Shown: positions 1-11,632, numbered from the stretch's first letter. The stretch: DNA of 64,000 nt from Symsagittifera roscoffensis (GCF_963678635.1 NW_026971609.1:1-64000), one strand, 5' to 3'. Notes: generated by a model not told the origin, from the sequence alone. Numbers and translations are program-made.

Positions 1-425
1 CAACAATTTCGAACTCAATTCCTGTCAACTTACATCCAACTTCGATTTCAATTCCTGCCAACTTACCCTCAATTTCGATCTCAATTCCAGCCAACTTACA
101 CCTAATTTTGATCTCAACTCCTGCCAACTTACACCTAACGTCCTCAGTTTGACGCTCACCCTCGTTCTCATTTCCGGCCAATTGCACCTAACTTCTAGTT
201 CAATTCCTGCCAACTAAACCTCAATTGCGATCTCAATTCCTGCCCCGACTGGCCGCTAACTTCCATCTCACTTCCTGCCAAATTACACCTAACTTCGATC
301 TAAGTTCCTGCCAACTTACACCCAACTTCGTTCTCAATTTTGGCCCACTTGTCCCAATTTTCGCTCTCGATTCTGGCCAATTTTATCCAATTTCGATCTC
401 AATTCTTGCCAACTGTACAAACTGA
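1..425. repeat. 33-bp minisatellite, degenerate
   Basis: A tandem array with a unit of about 33 bp, built round phrases such as 'tcaattcctgccaactt' followed by 'acacctaacttcgatc'. Translation on the minus strand gives an 11-residue repeat (S-W-x-E-L-R-S-K-L), which is simply the 33-bp period read in frame. Units drift, and the array is cut by the left window edge. The long frames inside it are by-products of the period and are not called as genes. Confidence 0.85.
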
Positions 426-429
426 AATG

Positions 430-1250
430 AACTAACTCCTCAATCAGTTGCCTACTTTTTTACTTGATTATGTTTCTCTCTGTAGTTTTTATTAGTTAAT
501 TTTCTAAGGTAACTTTTTATTTTTCGCTTGTTAACGTTTTTGTCTTAACCTCTTACCGCAACCATCTCATTTCAAAAACTGCTAATTTCAAAGCGCACTA
601 TAGTCTCAAGTAAAAATTTTATTCGGTGATTGTGTTTCCAAAATGATCACGAAAAAACTGCTTGCTTTGAAATTTCCCAAATACTAAAGTGTGACATCCA
701 ACGATTTAGTTAACCAATGTTTTAAGATTCGTTCGAGGACTCCGCTGACATTGGTTAAGTCTTAAAGTTTAACTTTAAACTCCGCATTGCTAGATACTAT
801 TTCTATCTCTAGCAACTAGTTTCTCATTTGCGGTAACTGGTTTAGTCGAATGAACAAGAAAACTGCGGATTCCGGCGAAATTTTGAATAGGAATCTACTG
901 GTATTTTGGAACATGTTTGGATACTTGTCTCTGGAGTCCAGGAACATGCAGACACTAAATTGCACGCCTATCCAGTGCACAGTTTAATCTCGTAATGGAG
1001 GCATCCTAAAGCATCTGTTATTGTTTTAGGATAACCTCTTACGACAACCATCTCATTTCAAAACCATCTCGTTAACGTTTAAATATCAATTTTTAAACGT
1101 TTAACGAATCAATTCAACACTTTCTTATTGGTGATAATCAGTTGCTTTTAATTTTATCCAATTTATCTATACCAAGGCGGACTTCATTGGACAGACAAAG
1201 CATGCTGATATTTCTTCTACGTTTCGCAGGAATCATATTGAATAACTGAT
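430..1250. other. No gene seen; two short dispersed repeats
   Basis: AT-rich sequence without a credible coding frame. A phrase 'aacctcttac' plus 'caaccatctcatttcaaaa' occurs near 545-580 and again near 1035-1065. The stretch at about 932-992 (containing 'gtccaggaacatgcagaca') is clearly similar to 50553-50615, so it is part of an interspersed repeat or old duplicate of unknown nature. Confidence 0.6.
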
Positions 1251-1429
1251 TCAGGCTCCTTCAAGACTTATTTGTCGATCGCGCTGATATTAATTCCGCG
1301 ACCAAAAATCCAAAGTCTCCACAGGGTTTTAAGTCGTGGACAAAGTTTGAAAACCATATCTTGATTGCAATACTCAAATAATTAGTAGCAGACAAACTCT
1401 GGAAGTAGCTTATCTCGATAGCGATGGTC

Positions 1430-1745
1430 AAAAAATTAGTCGCGGCAGAATCAAAAAATAAGTCACGACAGGATAAAAAAAACACTGCCCTAGGACTTTG
1501 GGGAGTCGACGGCATCTAAACTTACCATGCTAGCCATTATACTTTTTCTCTTTGACATATTGAACTTCTACTTTACTTAGATCAATTTTTACTTTGGAAA
1601 AATAGGTAGCTACATTGTCGAAAAACAAGTCGCGGCATGGCCGAAAATCAGGTCGCGGCATGGTCGAAATAGTAAACAAGGTATGATCGAGAAATACGTC
1701 GAGGCATGATCAAAAAAAAACAAACCGCGGCGTGGTCGAAAACAG
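1430..1745. repeat. Degenerate ~27-bp tandem repeat
   Basis: Repeated phrase of the form 'gtcgcggcatggtcgaaa', seen about six times with drift (for example near 1628, 1652, 1698 and 1722). The spacing is about 25-28 bp at the better preserved end. No coding function is apparent. Confidence 0.6.
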
Positions 1746-2835
1746 CTGTAAAATTGTATCATGGAAACTATATATCCAAATGCTTGAGAAGCCCAAATTT
1801 TTCAAGTTACATCCGCTACATCACTCAATTTTCCCAAACTTTTTCAAACTTTTTGATATCTAAAACTAGAGTCATCGGTTTAAATTCATCTAGCGCATTT
1901 TGTCTAAATGAAAATTTTGCAATATAAATTTTAAGGATTGTAATATTCAAAATCTTGCGCAAATGGAACGTAAAGATATAGGTCCATAAATGAAACGTGA
2001 GATTGCGCCAAACTGCCCAAAAATCTAACTGGAAATTCTCAGTTACCAACAAGTTTTTGAACTTAAAAATCTTCGTCATTCATTAGCGTGACTGTCATCG
2101 AAGACTTCGCAAGAGAAATCTAAAATTTGAAACCTGGTATAATTGCTTAATTTTTCTTAAAATTTTTTCATTTGAAGTTTTGACGACGAAAATTGCAGAA
2201 ACTCGAATTTATTTGAGGGAACAACTTTATAAGCAAAATTTAAACACGTAAAAAGTGACTTGCGCGCTGTCACCCTGAGTGTTAATTGGTCTAAACTGCA
2301 AAAGCGTTAACCACAGGTTAACAACTTTGTATCGAAATTGAAGCAAGAGTAATTGTGTTTTGAGTTCCTATAGGAATTTTGATATATTTGGATTTGGATT
2401 TTGAAAATATAAGCTTAAAATATTTTAAATACATCTTCAATGTTTCAATAAATTGTCAAGTTATTTTTTCATGTTTATAGTTAGTTTTGAGCAGTTTGGT
2501 GAAAATACTTGAACGCTTGCACAATTTTTAAAAATTTTTCCGAACTTTTTATTTTAATTAAAAAATTTCAGAAATGCAAATCTGTTTAAACAATTTTTTT
2601 TGTGTTGACCATTGAAAAGGAGGAGGAATTCTGTATTCTGATATTCGTTTTTTTTTTTTTGTTTTCCACGCAAAATAAGTTACCACAAAAAAATCATCAG
2701 ACTGGGCTGAGTGATATATCATTTTAAAAACTTTTCATTCGTGATTCGCGCAACCTTAAAGACGCACTAGTGATCCACCATAAAACCTTTTTCTCCCTAT
2801 TTTATTTTAAGAGTATCAAAGAATTACAGTTATTT

Positions 2836-3185
2836 TTCCAGGTCTAAATTAAAAGTGATTCTGCTCTTTCGCTGTCTGAAATTGACATCAGCAAACGCAC
2901 TTCAAACTTCAAGTTCATCTGGGGCTTTTTTGTTGACTTTATGGTTCCGATGTAGTATCTACGCAGATTCAGTAAAAACCAGGACAAAAATGCCAGATTT
3001 AGTTTCCTAACACGAATAAAGAACAATATAATCGTTTGGTTTGTAGTCAGTTATAACAATATGTACAATTGGGTCGTCGAAAGGGTTCACTCTGTTAACA
3101 AATCCGAAATCAAAATTTTTTATTATAGTTTCATTTTTATTAGGCTCACTTTATTTTGCTCTCTGTGTTTGTTTTCTTAAACATC
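2836..3185 (-). pseudogene. Lipocalin exon 2 pseudogene
   Basis: This is a diverged copy of the intact lipocalin exon at 32112-32563. The minus strand keeps recognisable pieces: N-P-F-D-D-P-I-V-H-I-V-I-T-D-Y and D-Y-I-V-L-Y-S-C, then the tail S-D-S-E-R-A-E-S-L-L-I. It is broken in at least three ways. The codon after Y-S-C is TAG where the intact copy has TAC. The segment that should give the W-I-L motif is shifted out of frame. The tail ends early at TAG where the intact copy has TGG. No first exon belonging to this copy was found in the window. It is best read as a dead paralogue left by a segmental duplication. Confidence 0.8.
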
Positions 3186-4335
3186 ATTTTGTCATTTGCA
3201 TTTGGTGCGAGAGGTGTCTTCTTTTTGATACAATATTATTAGCCTTTCTACCAATACCTATTCCAGACTCTTTGCAGGACACTGAAACAATCAAGGTTTT
3301 GTCTTGATAAGTGCAGTCTGGTGCAAGTGCATCCTTGAATTGGCGTTTGTTTATGAGCAGTAGGAGAGATAACCAAAATAAAATTTAAAGTCATTGTGTC
3401 TCGATTCACATTCGTTGAAGCTACCAGATGGCAGCTTGAGAGAAAAATAAAAAAGTAAGACTTCTTTTTGATGTTGACTTAGAACGTTTTAAATTTCATT
3501 ACAAATCCTTCAGATTGAATCAGTTCATATCACTTATACTCAAAATGATAACTCTTAATAATTTTTTTAATTTGTTTTTCCAAAAGGATGTGTGAAAACA
3601 AAAAAACACCGCAAGCTTATTTGACACTTTCTTGAATAACAAAAAAATTAAAAAGTTTTTTTTTGTTTTGTCATGAAGTTAGAACGTTCTAGAACTCATT
3701 ACACATTTTTCAAATAGAATCAGTTCGTTTCTTTTATACTCACCTATACAAAAATGAAAAAAAAAATACAGATAAGCACAGTGTTAATCCATTCGTTGTG
3801 AGATAGCATATCTGTCCTGAACTGCAACATACACGTTCAGACCTGGACGATACAAAAGCTTAATGTTACAAAAATAAAAGAAAAATACAGATATGCACAG
3901 TGTTAACCCATGCCGCACTCCTTTAACTACTTACTAAATTTAATCATTTAAAACTGCTACTTAAATTAATACTGTAACTTAGTCAATTTTGCAGTAACCG
4001 AACTGATTGCCGATAAAAGTTCCGTACAACATTATTTTAATAACTTGATTAATCTATTAATTTTTTGTTTTTTGTTTTGGGCATAAAAAGTTTTTTAATT
4101 TTTTTTGGTTAATAGGTGTTAAAGTTTTTTAAAACAAAATTGCCTAAAAATAAGTGCAAATTTTTCCAAAAAAATTCCTAAGACCAACACAAAAAAAACA
4201 GAAACGTTAAGCTGATTTGTCACATTTTTGAAAGCGAAAAAATTAATTTTTTTATCAAAAAATTCAATGAAAAGAACTATTTGCAGATTGGTTAAAACAT
4301 AAAAATGTCGCAACATCAATGTTTTAATTGAATGC

Positions 4336-4352
4336 AGGGGCGGATCTAGGAT
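4336..4352 (+). mobile_element. hAT-like terminal inverted repeat motif
   Basis: The string 'caggggcggatctagg' resembles the ends of many hAT-superfamily transposons (CAGGGGCGGATC...). Similar sequence in the opposite orientation lies at about 17640-17656 and 21518-21536 ('cctagatcccc' then 'ctgca'). I could not find a matched partner end with an 8-bp target duplication, so only an isolated end is supported. The 2.14-kb tandem duplication starts within this motif. Confidence 0.3.
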
Positions 4353-5176
4353 TTTCAAAAACTTTTCAATGTTTTGCTAACTTCTTCTTTTAGGTCAACA
4401 AAATTGATTTTCCAAGCTTTCTCAAAGTACTAACAGTTCAATTTGGCCAAGATTTTTGCGCCGGAGGTACTTTTTGAAAAGTTTTAACCAAACGCGCACT
4501 CCCCCCTTTCTGCGCGCACTCCCCCCTTAATTAATAAGGTCGGCAGGGAGTCGAATCCCTGAGGGCTGAGGGGAACGTCTCTGAAGAAAAGTCTTGACGA
4601 TAGAAGGTCAAAGCGAAAGCAAAACCAGTCGAAATTTTACTGCTTTTTTTCAACAAGATTTTGACCTAGATCTCTTCGTAGAATAGTTTTTTCTGGCAGA
4701 GGATTAGCTACCACCTGCAGAACAGAAAAAAGAAGCTCAAAGCTATCAGAAGAACAATTTGTTATTGTTTGACTATTTACATTGTTTCAAAGCGTTCTAA
4801 AAAATTTGGTGAACTAGTGTTTTAATGGTAAAATTATTCTCTTGCTGCCTGAAAACTTCGCTTTGGGCCTTGAAAAATTCAATTCAAGTTCAAAAATTAG
4901 TGCACAACAAATGCCTCTTTTTTGACAAAAAGGGTAAGCAGACATTAAACCATGCGGTAATTTCTTCTCTGGGCATCTTGCAAATATTATATTTGCAAGA
5001 TGTCAATTTATAATATACTAAAAAAGCATAACATAATACAATTATATTATTAATATAATTTAATAGCAAATTCTTTTTTCAACCCACCCGCTAAGCCACC
5101 AAAAACAAGGTGCTTAAAATCTGTTGAGGTTAGATTATTGTGATATTTGGCCAAAATAAACAAACTCTAAACCCCA

Positions 5177-5915
5177 ACAAGACTGCTGGTATCAGGGCGA
5201 AGCACTGAAGGTTTTGACTGCCTTATAAGGTATATGGAGCAGTAATAACATAAAATAATTAAATGTATTAAAATTAAAAAAAATTTTTCTCACTTTGAGA
5301 TTTTTTCTTTGAAAACTATCCCCCCCCCCCCCCCCGCACGCCATATTAATACAAAGTGATAGAAGTCACTCCTATTAAACAAATCAATTGTGGCAAATAG
5401 GCTTCTTACAACCAATTACAACAGACGGATTAAGCGGACGGATTAACGCATTCGCGTTATTAGCGCGTTAATTGTCCCAAAGCGGCCAAAACGGCAATCT
5501 TTAAACCCTCATAATTTTGAGAAAAATTATCACAAGTGAAATATGTTTTGGCTCTTTTTCCTTCCCCCCCCCCCCCCCACCTGACGCCAGTTTCAACTTA
5601 TTAGGGTAACGAGTGGTTTTACGAGGTTGAGTATGAAGACCAAATATGTTTGTCGTGGCCTTATTGGTCTGTATGTAAATTTTCATAACAATCGGAAGAT
5701 GTGGTCAACAAATTTACATGTAAAAATTTGCAGGTGGGGGAGGGGAGGAAAAAGAGCCTATGTTTTTTATACGGTTTGAGCTCAAGACAGCAACACCTTT
5801 TGAATGACAATAAAAATTCTGTCAAAACTGGCTAGTTAAAAAGTCGAAATTTGCCATAAGAAAAAAAATACCCTGAGCACAAATATTCCGTTAATTCCGT
5901 TATAACATTAGTTTC
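5177..5915 (-). mobile_element. Element M copy 1 (diverged, expanded)
   Basis: Reverse-orientation copy of the short repeat seen at 16808, 18332, 33016 and elsewhere. It starts with 'acaagactgctggtatcagg', passes the 'taacgcattcgcgttatt' core and ends near 'gagcacaaatattccgtta'. It is longer than other copies because about 200 bp, including a poly-C tract at 5564-5578, sit in its interior. It lies inside the tandem duplication, so it has a near-identical sister at 7333. Confidence 0.75.
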
Positions 5916-6195
5916 GAATGAGATGCTTCGGTTGTCATGTTTAGAAAATTGAATAATGATCATGTTAAGTTCTTCCTCGTCAAAATTGTTACTGCATCAA
6001 TTTATACAAACAACAAATATGAGATTATCATATTAAAATCAGCATTAGATGTCAGCATCTCCAATCACAAAGTGTTAGAATATATTCACGCATTTAAGAA
6101 AATTGAAAACAAATTGATTATAATGGATTTTCGTGGTCTATAATGTTGTAAATATAATCGATTCCCATGTTACGTTCAGACAACAAAATTGGACT

Positions 6196-6276
6196 AAAAA
6201 TGGATTTCAATCCATTTTTTCTCGCCAAAACAAAATGCATTATAATTCATTTTGAATCCATTATAATGCATTTTAT
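6196..6276. repeat. Two adjacent AT-rich hairpins
   Basis: A near-perfect palindrome at about 6196-6220 ('aaaaatggatttcaatccat' and on) is followed by an inverted repeat at 6232-6276 in which 'aaaatgcattataat' is mirrored by 'attataatgcatttt' across a 13-15-nt loop. The same pair recurs in copy 2 at about 8338-8418. Confidence 0.75.
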
Positions 6277-6485
6277 AATAAAGAGGAAATCACATTAAAA
6301 TGGATTTTTTTTCCACTTTATTTTTGTTTCGCGAGTCGTGCAAAATTTTGCAAGAAATTCAGCATTTATCAAGTGAGTGGTGCGAAAACTTTGCAAGCAA
6401 GTGTACGGCCTTGCCTAAACCATTTCAAAACCTAAACTCAAATTGCAAAAAGATTCCCCCCACCACCCCCCCCCCCCCCCCCGGG

Positions 6486-8605
6486 GGATCTAGGATTTTC
6501 AAAAACTTTTCAATGTTTTGCTAACTTCTTCTTTTAGGTCAACAAAATTGATTTTCCAAGCTTTCTCAAAGTACTAACAGTTCAATTTGGCCAAGATTTT
6601 TGCGCCGGAGGTACTTTTTGAAAAGTTTTAACCAAACGCGCACTCCCCCCTTTCTGCGCGCACTCCCCCCTTAATTAATAAGGTCGGCAGGGAGTCGAAT
6701 CCCTGAGGGCTGAGGGGAACGTCTCTGAAGAAAAGTCTTGACGATAGAAGGTCAAAGCGAAAGCAAAACCAGTCGAAATTTTACTGCTTTTTGTCAACAA
6801 GATTTTGACCTAGATCTCTTCGTAGAATAGTTTTTTCTGGCAGAGGATTAGCTACCACCTGCAGAACAGAAAAAAGAAGCTCAAAGCTATCAGAAGAACA
6901 ATTTGTTATTGTTTGACTATTTACATTGTTTCAAAGCGTTCTAAAAAAATTTGGTGCAGCGAATTGTGAACTAGTGTTTTAATGGTAAAATTATTCTCTT
7001 GCTGCCTGAAAACTTCGCTTTGGGCCTTGAAAAATTCAATTCAAGTTCAAAAATTAGTGCACAACAAATGCCTCTTTTTTGACAAAAAGGGTAAGCAGAC
7101 ATTAAACCATGCGGTAATTTCTTCTCTGGGCATCTTGCAAATATTATATTTGCAAGATGTCAATTTATAATATACTAAAAAAGCATAACATAATACAATT
7201 ATATTATTAATATAATTTAATAGCAAATTCTTTTTTCAACCCACCCGCTAAGCCACCAAAAACAAGGTGCTTAAAATCTGTTGAGGTTAGATTATTGTGA
7301 TATTTGGCCAAAATAAACAAACTCTAAACCCCAACAAGACTGCTGGTATCAGGGCGAAGCACTGAAGGTTTTGACTGCCTTATAAGGTATATGGAGCAGT
7401 AATAACATAAAATAATTAAATGTTTTAAAATTAAAAAAAAATTTTTCTCACTTTGAGATTTTTTCTTTGAAAACTATCCCCCCCCCGCACGCCATATTAA
7501 TACAAAGTGATAGAAGTCACTCCTATTAAACAAATCAATTGTGGCAAATAGGCTTCTTACAACCAATTACAACAGACGGATTAAGCGGACGGATTAACGC
7601 ATTCGCGTTATTATTGCGTTAATTGTCCCAAAGTGGCCAAAACGGCAATCTTTAAACCCTCATAATTTTGAGAAAAATTATCACAAGTGAAATATGTTCT
7701 GGCTCTTTTTCCTTCCCCCCCCCACCTGACGCCAGTTTCAACTTATTAGGGTAACGAGTGGTTTTACGAGGTTGAGTATGAAGACCAAATATGTTTGTCG
7801 TGGCCTTATTGGTCTGTATGTAAATTTTCATAACAATCGGAAGATGTGGTCAACAAATTTACATGTAAAAATTTGCAGGTGGGGGGGAGGAAAAAGAGCC
7901 TATGTTTTTTATACGGTTTGAGCTCAAGACAGCAACACCTTTTGAATGACAATAAAAATTCTGTCAAAACTGGCTAGTTAAAAAGTCGAAATTTGCCATA
8001 AGAAAAAAAATACCCTGAGCACAAATATTCCGTTAATTCCGTTATAACATTAGTTTCGAATGAGATGCTTCGGTTGTCATGTTTAGAAAATTGAATAATG
8101 ATCATGTTAAGTTCTTCCTCGTCAAAATTGTTACTGCATCAATTTATACAAACAACAAATATGAGATTATCATATTAAAATCAGCATTAGATGTCAGCAT
8201 CTCCAATCACAAAGTGTTAGAATATATTCACGCATTTAAGAAAATTGAAAACAAATTGATTATAATGGATTTTCGTGGTCTATAATGTTGTAAATATAAT
8301 CGATTCCCATGTTACGTTCAGACAACAAAATTGGACTAAAAATGGATTTCAATCCATTTTTTCTCGCCAAAACAAAATGCATTATAATTCATTTTGAATC
8401 CATTATAATGCATTTTATAATAAAGAGGAAATCACATTAAAATGGATTTTTTTTCCACTTTATTTTTGTTTCGCGAGTCGTGCAAAATTTTGCAAGAAAT
8501 TCAGCATTTATCAAGTGAGTGGTGCGAAAACTTTGCAAGCAAGTGTACGGCCTTGCCTAAACCATTTCAAAAGCTAAACTCAAATTGCAAAAAGATTCCC
8601 CACCC
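6486..8605. repeat. 2.14-kb tandem duplication, copy 2
   Basis: Second copy of 4342-6485, joined head-to-tail at a poly-C/poly-G junction (6466-6487). Homology ends near 'aaaaagattcccc' at about 8600, where C-rich minisatellite sequence takes over. The low divergence suggests a recent event. Confidence 0.9.
7333..8057 (-). mobile_element. Element M copy 2 (diverged, expanded)
   Basis: Sister of the copy at 5177-5915 produced by the tandem duplication. It has the same layout with shorter C tracts (7478-7486 and 7716-7725). Confidence 0.75.
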
Positions 8606-8745
8606 CCCCCCCCCCACCTGAACAACCACAACCCCCTCCCCCCTCTCTCCACCTGATCACCCCCCACCTGAACCCACACCCCCCCCACCTGAGCCCACAT
8701 ACCCCCCCCCACCTGAATCCACACCCCCCAGTTACGTTGGGGGGA
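8598..8745. repeat. C-rich minisatellite
   Basis: Runs of C separated by 'acctgaacccacac'-type phrases with a period of about 19-24 bp. All long frames across it on the minus strand are glycine/valine/tryptophan-rich products of the repeat, so no gene is called. Confidence 0.8.
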
Positions 8746-8978
8746 GGGGAGTTTGTTGTAAATGGGCAAACGCTAGGGGGGTAATGTTGAGTGATATAAA
8801 AAGTAACAAAAATAACAAAGTTGGGTGAAAAAATTTCAATTGAACCACAAGTAACCAAAGTAACCAACTTTAATTTAAAACGTAAAAAAGACTTTGTGTG
8901 CGTTAAAATTCGCATCTCAGTAAAGTGGAAAAAAATTGGTTATAATTTAGTTTCATTGTTAGTGTCCACAAAAAAGAA

Positions 8979-9070
8979 AAAAATCGATTATAATGGATTA
9001 AAAAAGGATTTTAATGCCTCGAAAAATATTAATATTATAATCCATTTTTAATTGATTATAATCGATTTGT
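8979..9070. repeat. AT-rich inverted repeat
   Basis: 'aaaatcgattataat' near 8979 is mirrored by 'attataatcgattt' ending near 9069, with imperfect pairing of the flanking A/T-rich stems. The TATAATGGATT-type words are shared with the hairpins at 6196-6276. Confidence 0.6.
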
Positions 9071-9394
9071 TTTTCCTTTTTGTTGACAATGACAAGGACA
9101 CTCAATCATAATCAATTTTTATTCATGGAACTGCAATGCGGGGTATAAGCTTAGATTTTTGATATATTAAAATCCTAATGCTTTTTGTTTTTAAGGAAGT
9201 TTTCTCGACAAGATGTTTTTGCAAAAATGATAAAATTTTGAATTCAATCCTTCATTCATTTTTTTAAATCCAATCCAGACATTATTGGACGGCACAAGAG
9301 TTATCATTTATTTTACATAGCCTCCAAAAAAATCCTAAAATTGTCTTCAGTTTTTTGTAAAACTTTATCGTGTATCGAACAAAACTATTTCATT
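9071..9394. other. No gene seen
   Basis: AT-rich spacer between the inverted repeat and the first unit of the LINE-bearing triplication. I see no coding frame or RNA gene. Confidence 0.6.
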
Positions 9395-9762
9395 AGAGGC
9401 TCACTTCGGGAAAATTTAATCAGCGATCAATCCGATGGTTATGGCGTTGATTTTGATTGACTAAAAAAGTCAAAGTTATTCAGTTCGGAGTAAAAAATTG
9501 GGTCCAAACTTTTCAATGTAGAATGCATCAAATAAAAGGTTGTAAAATTTTAAGCAAATTGCCTCCGTCACTTTTAATCTAAAATCACCGGAGTTTAAAA
9601 AAACATGTTTTTAACTTTGAATTTTTTTCGTTTTGTTTCCGAGAATAATTGAAATGCAGATAATTATTATCTTTCTGACGAACTTTTTTGGTTCCTTCTG
9701 AGAACTTGAGTTCGGCATTGAATTGAGAGAAACTATTTGGCTCCGTTGAATTAACTAACAAA

Positions 9763-10226
9763 TTGAACAGTCGGACTTTTCTAATTTCGGAGAAAAAAAC
9801 ACTCTTTGGTCAAAAGTTGGATCTCATCGACACCCAACAACAGAAGATTGTTGCCTTGGAAGGTGAGAATGTTAACAAATACGAACTTATCAAGATGAGG
9901 ATGCTTGATATAGAGCGTTATTCCTCTATATTGTTTTTGATTTTTTACAGACTAGCTGCATCAGATCCTTGGGATGCTGTCTTAAAGGTCATTAAAAATC
10001 AAATGGGTTTTCCTATCAATGACGTGGACCTCGCTGCGTGCCATTTTCTTCCCGGAGCAGGACGGAGACCAATAGTCCAAATTTATTTATCATCATCATC
10101 GCAATTTGGCTTGGAACTATAGAGATAATTCGAAAACAAATAAAGAAGACTGGGAAGTCTATTTATGTGGTTGAAAGGCTGACACCAGCTGACACCATCC
10201 GACAGAGACATACTGAAACACGATAA
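9763..10226 (+). pseudogene. LINE ORF1-like protein remnant, unit 1
   Basis: The translated frame resembles the RNA-binding ORF1 protein of L1/CR1-type non-LTR retrotransposons. A short L-I-D-T-Q-Q-Q-K-I helix-like lead is followed by D-P-W-D-A-V-L-K-V-I, then G-F-P-I-N-D-V-D-L-A-A-C-H, R-R-P-I-V-Q-I-Y, and (after a +1 shift near 10100) L-T-P-A-D. These correspond to the family pattern in which a D-x-V-L-K-V-I helix, an 'AHR'-like motif, 'RPIIVKF' and 'LTPA' occur in that order. The frame is interrupted between the R-P-I-V-Q and L-T-P-A-D parts, and no ATG clearly starts it. Inference: a dead ORF1 copy. The family assignment rests on motif order only. Confidence 0.6.
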
Positions 10227-10849
10227 GGCTGCCAATTTGTCCACGACAACAAATAAGTCAGTTTTTGAGCATCAAAACTAGAGGATCATATTATATATAA
10301 AATTTTAAAACAAAATTTTGATAACAATGAATGCATAAAAGCTCGCATTGATTGTTATCGCTTTTAAAACAATCATAATTTCTGTTTTTTGTGTTCTCTT
10401 AAAGCATATAGTTGTTAAAACTGAAAGTCTCCCTTTTGAATAATTGATTAACTCGTTTATCGACGTTTTTGAGTAGTTTTGTCCGCTGGAAAGACTACCA
10501 TCAAAAAAGAAAACTTCTCGGTGACTTGTAAAATTGGAAATTTTGCAAAAAACGAGACAGACTATGTAAAGGTAACTTTCAAAATCATCAGAAAATAATC
10601 TTTTTTGTAGTCTAAAAATTCAAACAATCAAAAAATTTGTCTAATTAGACAGAGCAAAAGGGAGTACTATGATAACAATTTCATGTCTATTTGTAATTCC
10701 AATTCTTTGCTTTTAATGACTTTTGCGGAAAATTAAACGAAAAACCTTCTCCAATAGATTTGATTGAATCAAACCATTTTTTTGTTGACACAGGAGAAAA
10801 ACTTGCTAATTAGCAAGATAATCAGAACATTAAGTGTTTTAGAGTTAAA

Positions 10850-11130
10850 CAAAACGAATCCTCTAATTTTCTCTATTCCGCACATCATGATGAAATACTG
10901 AAATATTATAACTCATAAAGATAAATTGTCTAGTGTCCTAATGGCATACGTAATAAACTGGTTAAAAATATGTGCTGAGGTAGTTAGCCATGCAATAGCT
11001 GATTTGTTCAATCAAATTTTAACCTAAGAAATATTTTCAGATGTATTCAAAATAGCCAAACTTCTACCTTTTCATAAGAAAGGTTCTTTTGAAAACCCAT
11101 CAAAATCTAGGCCATTAAGTCTGCCATTTC
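10850..11130 (+). pseudogene. LINE reverse transcriptase N-terminal fragment, unit 1
   Basis: Pieces of the first reverse transcriptase motifs can be read with stops: S-A-H-H-D-E-I-L-K, then C-A-E-V-V-S-H-A-I-A-D-L-F-N-Q, then F-K-I-A-K-L-L-P-F-H-K-K-G-S-F and S-R-P-L-S-L. In LINE ORF2 proteins this order (decision helix, 'F..AKV.P..KKG', 'RPISL') opens the RT domain. The unit ends here, so the catalytic motifs are missing in this copy. Confidence 0.6.
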
Positions 11131-11632
11131 ATTTGAGGCTCACTTCGGGGAATTTTAATTAGCGATCAATCCGGCGGTTATGGCGTTGATTTTGGTTGAC
11201 TAAAAAAGTCAAAGTTATTCAGTTCGGAGTAAAAAATTGGGTCCAAACATTTCAATGTAGAATGCATCAAAAAAAGGTTGTAAAATTTTAAGCAAATTGC
11301 CTGCGTCACTTTTAATCTAAAATCAACGGAGTTTAAAAAAAACATGTTTCAAACTTTGAATTTTTTTTCGTTTTTTTCCTAGATAATTGAAATGCGGATA
11401 ATAATTATCTTTCTGACGAACTTTTTTGGTTCCTTCTGAGAACTTGAGTTCGACATTGAATTGAGAGAAACTATTTGGCTCCGTTGAATTGACTAACAGA
11501 ATGAACAGTCGGACTTTTCTAATTTTGGATTAAAAAATGGTCTTTGGTCAAAAGTTGGATCTCATCGATACCCAACAACAAAATATTGTTACCGTGGAGG
11601 GTGAGATTGTTAACAGAAACTAACTTATCAAG

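Larger units (their letters stand above)
1690..5040. repeat. Segmental duplicate, partner of 30430-35050
   Basis: Stepwise similarity to 30430-35050 in the same orientation. Matched blocks include about 1740-2090 with 30430-30740, 2836-3185 (lipocalin exon 2) with 32174-32520, 3240-3370 with 33560-33680, 3665-3745 with 33785-33855, 4710-4760 with 34250-34300, and 4800-5000 with 34335-35040. The partner copy has gained two element M insertions. This copy carries the dead lipocalin exon, so the partner is the functional locus. Confidence 0.75.
4342..6485. repeat. 2.14-kb tandem duplication, copy 1
   Basis: Nearly identical to 6486-8605. It differs mainly in poly-C tract lengths, a few substitutions and a 13-bp deletion near 4812 (copy 2 has 'gcagcgaattgtg' here, and the paralogous segment at 34335 also has a version, so copy 1 lost it). 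It holds a diverged element M copy, AT-rich hairpins and long C runs. Short open frames at 4825-5013 and 5937-6143 repeat in copy 2 but show no recognisable protein. Confidence 0.9.
9395..11134 (+). repeat. LINE-bearing triplication, unit 1
   Basis: First of three head-to-tail units, recognised by the start phrase 'gaggctcacttcggg' at 9395, 11135 and 12883 (periods 1740 and 1748). Each unit holds ORF1-like sequence and, at its far end, the start of a reverse transcriptase domain. Divergence between units is a few percent plus small indels, so the amplification is not brand new. Confidence 0.9.

Noticed and set aside
25-425. Frames of 62 and 66 codons in the first 425 bases
   Set aside because: Both are translations of the 33-bp minisatellite and lack ATG starts or codon bias.
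4825-7170. Identical 62-codon frames at 4825 and 6982
   Set aside because: Identity is due to the tandem duplication. The diverged paralogue near 34864 shows no conservation of the protein, so it is not under coding constraint.
8557-8915. Two overlapping minus-strand frames of 70 and 111 codons
   Set aside because: They run through the C-rich minisatellite and are made of glycine/valine/tryptophan repeats; they reflect the DNA period, not a protein.
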